Source of the DNA: Acinetobacter lactucae
GTDB lineage: Bacteria > Pseudomonadota > Gammaproteobacteria > Pseudomonadales > Moraxellaceae
DNA length: 64,000 nucleotides
Direction: 5' to 3'
Assembly: GCF_013344765.1 (NCBI RefSeq)
Contig: NZ_JABVBF010000001.1
Span: forward strand, 1-64,000
Under the pieces are notes generated by a model. The model was given only the letters and a program-made list of their open reading frames with translations, searched no databases and was not told the DNA's origin. Positions 57,836 to 64,000 of this stretch are shown here, piece by piece. The position numbers and the translations under genes were made by a program. Position 1 is the first letter of the stretch. Each line of letters opens with the position of its first letter.

Positions 57836-58657
57836 ATGAAAAAAGCTACTCAGTCCAAAGCGTGGACAACGGTTCAAATTGCACGTCATCCTGATCGTCC
57901 GCAGTTTCTAGATTATGTCGGTGAAATCTTTACAGAGTTTGATGCCTTGCATGGTGATCGTTTGTTTGGTGACGATGGTGCGATGGTAGGTGGTCTTGCT
58001 CGTTTTGATGGTCAGCCTGTGATGGTCATTGGACAACACCGTGGTCGTAGTACCCGTGAAAAATTAAAGCACAACTTCGGTATGGCTAACCCAGAAGGTT
58101 ACCGTAAATCTCAACGCCTATTAGATATGGCTGAGCGTTTTAATCTTCCAGTTTTCACATTTATTGATACGATGGGCGCATACCCAGGTGTTGGTGCTGA
58201 AGAGCGTGGACAAGCTGAAGCAATTGCAACGAGTCTTGCTCAACTTTCAAGTTTGAAAGTTCCTGTTGTTGCAACAGTACTCGGTGAAGGCGGTTCAGGT
58301 GGTGCTTTAGGTATTGGTGTTGCTGACAGAGTAATCATGTTGTCGCATAGTATTTATTCTGTGATTTCACCAGAAGGCTGTGCATCTATTTTGTGGAAAA
58401 CTGCTGAAAAAGCAGCTCAAGCAAGCGAAGCTTTAGGTTTGACAGCAGATAAATTACAATCTCTAGGTATTGTTGAATATGTAGTAGATGAAGGTGAAGG
58501 GGCTCATTTAGACCCTGAGCAAGTCATGCAAAACTTAAAAGTAGTTTTGAAGCAAGCTTTGGAAGAGTTGCTACCAATGGATGCAAATGAACGATGCGAA
58601 GCACGTTATCAACGTTTAATGAAGTTTGGCAGCGAAAATTTAGGCATCACGTCTTAA
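57836..58657 (+). CDS. accA: Acetyl-CoA carboxylase carboxyltransferase subunit alpha
   Basis: 273 residues, with AccD forms the carboxyltransferase that makes malonyl-CoA for fatty acids. [68 protein letters not shown] and [15 protein letters not shown] are conserved. It is shorter than E. coli AccA (319), lacking the N-terminal helical extension. Its 3' end overlaps the tilS start by 64 bases. Confidence 0.96.
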   Translation: MKKATQSKAWTTVQIARHPDRPQFLDYVGEIFTEFDALHGDRLFGDDGAMVGGLARFDGQPVMVIGQHRGRSTREKLKHNFGMANPEGYRKSQRLLDMAERFNLPVFTFIDTMGAYPGVGAEERGQAEAIATSLAQLSSLKVPVVATVLGEGGSGGALGIGVADRVIMLSHSIYSVISPEGCASILWKTAEKAAQASEALGLTADKLQSLGIVEYVVDEGEGAHLDPEQVMQNLKVVLKQALEELLPMDANERCEARYQRLMKFGSENLGITS

Positions 58658-59994
58658 AGCAGGCTCAAGAGTTTTCAGAAAATAGTTCTTTTCTTATTGG
58701 ATGTAGTGGTGGCATGGATTCAATGCTGCTACTACATTTGATGTCTCAGATTTTCCCTCAAAAGATCCGAGTAATTTACATAGATCATCAACTGCAATCA
58801 AAAAGTGCAGAGTGGGGTAAACTTGTTGCTAAACAGGCCACGAGTTTAAATATTCCTTATATTATTCAAAAAGTTCAAGTTACTGACGGTAATTTGGAAG
58901 CTCAAGCACGTCAGGCACGTTATCACGCTTATCGGCAGCATTTGCAAGCCAATGAAATTTTAGTGCTTGCTCATCATCAGCAAGACCAAGCTGAGACAGT
59001 AATGTTACGCTTATTATCGGGTGCAGGTGTTGATGGGCTAGCTGCTATGCAGGCTATTGATTATCGCGTAGATATCACAATTTGGCGCCCTTTTTTGGAT
59101 TTGACCCGTGAGCAAATTGTCGAATGGGCTACTCAGCTTGAGATTGAGTATGTAGTTGACCCTACAAATTATGATATTCATTATGATCGGGCATGGTCGC
59201 GTGAGGAACTTTGGCCATTCTTACAAAACCGATTTCCAAAAATGCAACAAGCCCTTAGTCGTACCAGTTATTTGATGCAAGACGCTTCTGAAATTTTAGA
59301 AGAAGTTTTAAAAGTTGATTTGCAAAATTGTGGTACGGACGAATGTTTGGATTTAACTCAGCTATTAAAATTATCCTCTGCTCGTCAGCGTCAATTGCTT
59401 TCAGTTTGGATGAAAGGTGAGGGACAATACCGGCCCGCATTTGAAATGGTTGAGCGTTTAAAAAATGAAGTGATTGATTCCAAGTCTGATGCACAAGCGG
59501 CATTACACTGGAACCAGTTTTATTATGTTCGTTATCAACATCATCTTTATAGGTTGAGTAAGCAAGTTTTTCTTGCAGAAAAACTAAACCCAGTTGAAAC
59601 CGAGACAGAGCATTATTTCCAAATGGGGGAAATAGTGCATTACGCTTCAGGATATTTTCAAATTACACAAAAAAAAATGGGGTTATCTTCATCTTTATTA
59701 AATAAAAGTTTAAAAATAATTCGACGACAAGGTGGGGAAAAAATCCATTTATATGGTCGAGTTGGGCAATGGCCTTTAAAAAAAGCAATTCAAGAGGCAC
59801 ATATTTTGCCTTGGCTTCGTCATACAATTCAAATATTAGTCGTAGATAATGTTATGCTTGGGGTTTTTACACCGAAAGGATTTTGGTTGGCTCAGTCTCC
59901 GTATTGTGAGCAAGGAGGATGGCAACCAGATTTAATTTCTTATTCTTGTAATCTGGTAAATGGCGAATATGGTTATGACAAGTGCAGTAAATAG
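58594..59994 (+). CDS. tilS: tRNA(Ile)-lysidine synthetase TilS
   Basis: 466 residues, modifies C34 of tRNA-Ile2 to lysidine so that it reads AUA. PP-loop ATP motif [12 protein letters not shown] (residues 38-43 are SGGMDS), [16 protein letters not shown], then ARYHAYRQH and [19 protein letters not shown]. The C-terminal domain [24 protein letters not shown] is complete. The ATG at 58594 lies inside accA; later starts are possible but would cut conserved sequence only slightly. Its end overlaps proC by 20 bases. Confidence 0.94.
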   Translation: MRSTLSTFNEVWQRKFRHHVLKQAQEFSENSSFLIGCSGGMDSMLLLHLMSQIFPQKIRVIYIDHQLQSKSAEWGKLVAKQATSLNIPYIIQKVQVTDGNLEAQARQARYHAYRQHLQANEILVLAHHQQDQAETVMLRLLSGAGVDGLAAMQAIDYRVDITIWRPFLDLTREQIVEWATQLEIEYVVDPTNYDIHYDRAWSREELWPFLQNRFPKMQQALSRTSYLMQDASEILEEVLKVDLQNCGTDECLDLTQLLKLSSARQRQLLSVWMKGEGQYRPAFEMVERLKNEVIDSKSDAQAALHWNQFYYVRYQHHLYRLSKQVFLAEKLNPVETETEHYFQMGEIVHYASGYFQITQKKMGLSSSLLNKSLKIIRRQGGEKIHLYGRVGQWPLKKAIQEAHILPWLRHTIQILVVDNVMLGVFTPKGFWLAQSPYCEQGGWQPDLISYSCNLVNGEYGYDKCSK

Positions 59995-60805
59995 TAATAT
60001 CTGTTTTATTGGTGGTGGTAATATGGCCCAAGCTTTGATTGGTGGGCTCATTTCAAGAGGTTTACCGCCAACACGTATTACCGTTTCAGATCCTGTTGAG
60101 CAAATCCGCCAACTATTGCAAGAAAAAGAAGTCCATGTGACACAAGATAATGTAGCTGCAATTAAAAATGCTGATGTCGTTGTATTGGCAGTAAAACCAC
60201 AAGTTTTGGCGACTGTTTTACGTCCTTTAAAAGGACTGTTATCAGATAAATTGGTTATTTCAATTATTGCTGGTGCTGAAATCCAAACGATATCAAACTT
60301 AATTGATAGCAACCGAATTGTTCGAGTTATGCCAAATACACCAGCTCTAGTTCAGACGGGTGCGCATGGTATCTATGCAAATGATGTAGTAGGTACTTCA
60401 GATCGTGAATTAACAAGTCAGATTTTAGCAGCCACAGGCTTAACAATTTGGGTAAACTCCGAAGCTCAAATTGATGCAGTAACAGCGGTTTCTGGCTCTG
60501 GTCCTGCATATTTCTTCTATCTCATGGAAAGTATGATTCGTGCGGGTAAAAATTTAGGGCTTGATGAAAAAGTTGCAACTGCGTTGACTCTTCAAACGGC
60601 ATTAGGTGCAGCTCAAATGGCAATTACCAGTTCAAATACTCCTTCTGAACTACGTAAGAACGTAACGTCACCAAATGGTACAACTCAAGCTGCACTTGAA
60701 GTTTTTGACCGTGCACAAATCTCCCAAAATATTCAATCTGCATTGGCTGCTGCACAGAAGCGTAGTCAAGAATTGGCTCAAGAATTGAGTGACAGTGCGA
60801 AATAG
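59975..60805 (+). CDS. proC: Pyrroline-5-carboxylate reductase
   Basis: 276 residues, NAD(P)H-dependent last step of proline synthesis. ICFIGGGNMAQALIGGLISRG is the N-terminal Rossmann motif, VVLAVKPQVL, VRVMPNTPALVQTG, and the C-terminal AVSGSGPAYFFYLMES and NVTSPNGTTQAALEV signature. I chose ATG 59975 as the start; ATGs at 59960 and 59969 are in frame. It overlaps the end of tilS by 20 bases. Confidence 0.96.
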   Translation: MTSAVNSNICFIGGGNMAQALIGGLISRGLPPTRITVSDPVEQIRQLLQEKEVHVTQDNVAAIKNADVVVLAVKPQVLATVLRPLKGLLSDKLVISIIAGAEIQTISNLIDSNRIVRVMPNTPALVQTGAHGIYANDVVGTSDRELTSQILAATGLTIWVNSEAQIDAVTAVSGSGPAYFFYLMESMIRAGKNLGLDEKVATALTLQTALGAAQMAITSSNTPSELRKNVTSPNGTTQAALEVFDRAQISQNIQSALAAAQKRSQELAQELSDSAK

Positions 60806-60826
60806 CTTAAATAGGATAAGACAACT

Positions 60827-61396
60827 ATGGGTGCAAATTCTGCGCTAATTTTTGGAATTTTAATTAATGTCGCAATTTTATTGGTCTTTTTCCGTTTTTT
60901 AATGCAATTAGCGGCAGTAAGTCCTTATAATCCTGTGGTTTTATCGACCGTAAAGGCGACTAAGATTGTTGATATTTTTGGCCGAATTTTTCCAACGGTC
61001 GCAAAAGGCCGATTTAATTTGGCTGCGTTGGTTCTTTTAATTATTTTATATTTACTGAAAATTTTCGGTGTGATGTATCTTTCTGGTTCTATGCCAAATA
61101 GTCCGGTTCATTTAGTGATTCTGACATTTGTGACGATGATTCAAGATTTGATTCGTTTCTGTCGTTATTTAATTTTTGCAACAATCATTTTGAGTTGGGT
61201 GGTGATGTTCACTCAATCGCGTTCACCTTATATTGAAGTAATTCAAGATTTAGCTGAACCATTACTCGCGCCATTCCGTCGTATATTACCTAATATGGGA
61301 ATGATTGACTTATCTCCAATTTTGGCGTTTTTGGCGCTTTATATTGCCGAGATTTTAATGAATGAAGTGGCTAAAGTTCTTTTAACGGGACTTTAA
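60827..61396 (+). CDS. YggT-family membrane protein
   Basis: 189 residues, two tandem YggT repeats, each with a pair of hydrophobic helices (FGILINVAILLVFFRFLMQLAAV; IILYLLKIFGVMYL; YLIFATIILSWVVMFT; ILAFLALYIAEILM). VSPYNPVVLSTVKATKIVDIFGRIFP and RSPYIEVIQDLAEPLLAPFRRILP are the conserved repeat signatures. Function is unknown; often found after proC, as here (21-base gap). Confidence 0.92.
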   Translation: MGANSALIFGILINVAILLVFFRFLMQLAAVSPYNPVVLSTVKATKIVDIFGRIFPTVAKGRFNLAALVLLIILYLLKIFGVMYLSGSMPNSPVHLVILTFVTMIQDLIRFCRYLIFATIILSWVVMFTQSRSPYIEVIQDLAEPLLAPFRRILPNMGMIDLSPILAFLALYIAEILMNEVAKVLLTGL

Positions 61397-61405
61397 GTTA
61401 ACGCA

Positions 61406-61437
61406 AAAAAAGGGCTGTATTTCACAGCCCTTTTTTA
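61406..61437 (+). terminator. Bidirectional terminator between yggT and polA
   Basis: AAAAAGGGCTGT / ACAGCCCTTTTTT around ATTTC, in the gap between the convergent yggT and polA genes. Confidence 0.9.
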
Positions 61438-61447
61438 TTTTTGCTAA

Positions 61448-64000
61448 TTAATGAGCATCATCCCAATTTAGCCCTTGTCCAACTTCAACAACTAAAGGCA
61501 CAGAAATTTTTACTACTGATTCCATGACATTTGCGATTTGCTTAGAGAGCTCTTCGGCAATATTTTGATCTGCTTCAAATACTAATTCATCGTGTACTTG
61601 AAGAAGCAACTTGGCTTGATCTTTTGGCAAGATTTTATCGACTTCAATCATTGCAAGTTTAATGATATCAGCCGCACTACCTTGTAAGGGCGCATTGATC
61701 GCAGCACGTTCAGCAGCCTTACGTATCATCACATTTCGTGCATCAATATCAGGCGTATAAAGACGACGACCTAAAATAGTTTCAACAAACCCTTGTTCCG
61801 ATGCTACTTGGCGGGTACGTTGCATGTATTCGTAAATGCCAGGATAGCGTTGGAAGTATTGTTTGATATAGTTCTGTGACTCTTGACGTGTGAAACCTAA
61901 CTGACGAATTAAACCAAACTCAGACATACCATATAGTAGACCAAAGTTAACAGCTTTCGCTTGACGGCGTTGGTCATTGGTCACATCTTCAATTGCAATA
62001 CCCAATACTTCTGCTGCAGTGCGGCGGTGAACGTCTTGTCCATGCTGAAATGCATGTACTAAAGCTTCATCTTGAGAAAAATGAGCCATTAAACGTAATT
62101 CAATTTGCGAGTAATCGGCAGCCAATAGTACTCGACCTTCTGGCGCAATGAATGCTTTACGAATTTGACGCCCAATTTGTCTACGAATTGGAATATTTTG
62201 TAAGTTAGGATCAGAAGAGGAGAGACGGCCTGTCGCTGTAAGTGCTTGATGATAGCTCGTATGTACGCGATGCGTGTCGTTATGAGATTGTTCAACTAAA
62301 CGATCTGTATAGGTACTTTTTAGCTTTGCTAAACCGCGATGCTCTAGAATAATTTCCGCTAAAGGATGTTCAATTTTTTCTAAAACACTTTCACTGGTGC
62401 TGTATTGTCCAGTTGCAGTTTTTTTACCGCCTTTAATTCCTAATTTATCAAATAGGATTTCGCCTACTTGTTTAGGTGAAGCAATATTAAAAGTTTCATC
62501 TGCAATTTCCATCGCTTGATTTTCAAGCCCTTCCATCGTTTTTGCAAATTCAACGCTTAATTTATCTAAAAAGGCATGATCTAGACGAATACCATCTTCT
62601 TCCATACCCGATAAAATACGGGCAACTGGCATTTCGATGTTATATAAAATATTTTCTAGCTCAGGAAATGGCTTAAGTTTGTTTGAAAGTACTTCATATA
62701 AACGATAAGTCACATGGGCATCTTCTGCAGCATAGTGAGCAGCAACTTCAATCTCAATTTGATTGAAAGTCTTTTGTTTAGCACCCTTACCAGCAATTTG
62801 CTCAAAGGTGGTGGTTAAGTGGCTTAAGTAGACACGAGCTACGTCATCCATGCCATGACGAGTCGCTGCTGCATTCAATACATATGATGCAAGCATGCTA
62901 TCGAAATACCAGCCTTTAAGTTCTATGCCATGATTAGCAAAGATATGGGCATCATATTTAAGGTGATGACCAATTTTTTTAACTGCTTCATTTTCTAGCA
63001 CAGGCTTAATTTGAGCCAGAATTTGATTACGATCTAGTTGCTGCGGCGCATTTTCATAATTATGCGCTAATGGAACATAGTAGGCATCTTTCGCATCAAA
63101 TGCGATTGAAAAACCGACCATCTCGGCAATACGGTAGTCCAGACTTGTAGTTTCTGTATCAATAGCAAAATGATCTGCATTTTGCATGTGTTGCCAGAGC
63201 TGATCCCATGCTTCTTGGGTTAAAACAGTATGATAATTTGCTGTTCCAAGCTGGTCATCTTGACTAGTTAAGCTTGCTTGATCTTCAGTTTCTATAGATT
63301 CAGCAGGTTTAACTTCATTTTGAACAACAGTCTGTGAAGCTTGTTGTTTATAAGTAGAACTGTTTGGATTGTTTGGATGATCAAGTGACTGTAACTGATT
63401 TCTAAATTCAAGCTCAGTATACAAATTACGTAGAGCCTCTACGTTTGGATCAGTAAGCTTTAACTCATGCCAGTCGAGTTCTAAAGGAAGATCACAGACA
63501 ATGCTAGCTAGCTGATGATCAAGCTTAATATTGTCTAAATTATCTTTAATATTTTGGCTCAGTTTGCCTTTAAGCTGGTCTGCATTGGCAATGATATTAT
63601 CTAAAGTGCCATATTCAGTTAGTAACTTAGCTGCTGTTTTTGCACCTACGCCAGGCACACCCATGATGCCGTCAGATGCATCGCCCATGAGGGTTAAGTA
63701 GTCGATAATTTGATTTGGCCAAACCCCAAATTTTTCAAATACACCGTCCGTGTCGAGTACGCGATCTTTAAAGCTATCTTCAAGTTTTACATGATCATTG
63801 ACGAGCTGAGCCATGTCTTTATCGCCGGTTGAGATAAGTACATGATGGCCTTCGAGTACGGCACGTTTAGCGAGCGTACCGATAATGTCATCTGCCTCTG
63901 CACCCGGAAGACTATATAAAGGAATTCCTTGCGCTTTAATCAATGCATGCAAATATGGAATCTGTTGAGATAACTCTTCCGGCATGGTTGGGCGATCACC
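61448..64000 (-). CDS. polA: DNA polymerase I, 5' end beyond the window
   Basis: At least 850 residues are visible; the frame is open at the right edge, where RPTMPEELSQQIPYL continues from the missing start (about 80 residues). The 5'-3' exonuclease domain includes PGAEADDIIGTLA, GVPGVGAKTAAKLL (H3TH). The proofreading domain shows FAIDTETTSLDYR and YAAEDAHVTYRLYE, so it appears active. The polymerase domain has SSDPNLQNIPIR, LAADYSQIELRLMAH, RRQAKAVNFGLLYGMS and LLQVHDELVFE. Normal, intact family member as far as seen. Confidence 0.97.
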   Translation of the reverse strand, partial: GDRPTMPEELSQQIPYLHALIKAQGIPLYSLPGAEADDIIGTLAKRAVLEGHHVLISTGDKDMAQLVNDHVKLEDSFKDRVLDTDGVFEKFGVWPNQIIDYLTLMGDASDGIMGVPGVGAKTAAKLLTEYGTLDNIIANADQLKGKLSQNIKDNLDNIKLDHQLASIVCDLPLELDWHELKLTDPNVEALRNLYTELEFRNQLQSLDHPNNPNSSTYKQQASQTVVQNEVKPAESIETEDQASLTSQDDQLGTANYHTVLTQEAWDQLWQHMQNADHFAIDTETTSLDYRIAEMVGFSIAFDAKDAYYVPLAHNYENAPQQLDRNQILAQIKPVLENEAVKKIGHHLKYDAHIFANHGIELKGWYFDSMLASYVLNAAATRHGMDDVARVYLSHLTTTFEQIAGKGAKQKTFNQIEIEVAAHYAAEDAHVTYRLYEVLSNKLKPFPELENILYNIEMPVARILSGMEEDGIRLDHAFLDKLSVEFAKTMEGLENQAMEIADETFNIASPKQVGEILFDKLGIKGGKKTATGQYSTSESVLEKIEHPLAEIILEHRGLAKLKSTYTDRLVEQSHNDTHRVHTSYHQALTATGRLSSSDPNLQNIPIRRQIGRQIRKAFIAPEGRVLLAADYSQIELRLMAHFSQDEALVHAFQHGQDVHRRTAAEVLGIAIEDVTNDQRRQAKAVNFGLLYGMSEFGLIRQLGFTRQESQNYIKQYFQRYPGIYEYMQRTRQVASEQGFVETILGRRLYTPDIDARNVMIRKAAERAAINAPLQGSAADIIKLAMIEVDKILPKDQAKLLLQVHDELVFEADQNIAEELSKQIANVMESVVKISVPLVVEVGQGLNWDDAH

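Overview
The window is a chromosomal segment of an Acinetobacter species. The A. calcoaceticus-baumannii complex is my inference from protein sequences that look familiar; I could not run a search. It is AT-rich, densely coded and almost wholly housekeeping. There are no rRNA genes, tRNA genes, insertion sequences, prophage or CRISPR arrays that I could recognise.

Layout. 0-9.6 kb: a heme-oxygenase-like protein, prfC, two tandem related envelope proteins, a TatD nuclease, acnA and tcdA, with a three-hairpin intergenic element after acnA. 9.6-16 kb: the most accessory-looking stretch. It holds a 40-residue membrane ORF divergent from a LysR regulator, a putative peptidoglycan amidase followed by a small exported protein (candidate toxin/immunity pair), dusA, two transporters and a RidA protein. 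16-19 kb: the three-gene proton-translocating transhydrogenase operon pntAA-pntAB-pntB, preceded by a terminator-like hairpin in its leader. 19-26 kb, minus strand: an SDR, rsfS, a crotonase/GarR-like/Hyi-like operon, and the hybrid kinase gacS (barA). 26-39.3 kb, mostly plus strand: cysM, a 3'-5' exonuclease, rlmD, relA, an SDR (minus), mazG, a ComEA-like protein, pcnB-folK, panB-panC, rapZ-npr and yjgA.

39-53 kb: an acyl-CoA synthetase, then the classical translation block thrS-infC-rpmI-rplT-pheS-pheT-ihfA. Here the block is split by two inserts (GST/YqaA/MFS, and NADAR/GNAT/tail-anchored protein). infC starts with ATT at 43279. The thrS leader carries a hairpin whose loop resembles the tRNA-Thr anticodon loop. 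The NADAR gene is broken by an apparent one-base deletion. 53-64 kb: an Ala-rich lipoprotein, rho and trxA on the minus strand; ppx-accA-tilS-proC-yggT on the plus strand; and polA on the minus strand, running off the right edge.

Themes are translation and RNA metabolism (prfC, dusA, tcdA, rsfS, rlmD, pcnB, infC, L35, L20, ThrRS, PheRS, TilS, rho), stress signalling (relA, gacS, mazG, ppx, rapZ/npr) and central metabolism (acnA, pnt, panBC, folK, accA, cysM, proC). The strongest candidates for less-described biology are the amidase/exported-protein pair, the thrS operator-like leader, the pnt leader hairpin, and the heptad-repeat lipoprotein.
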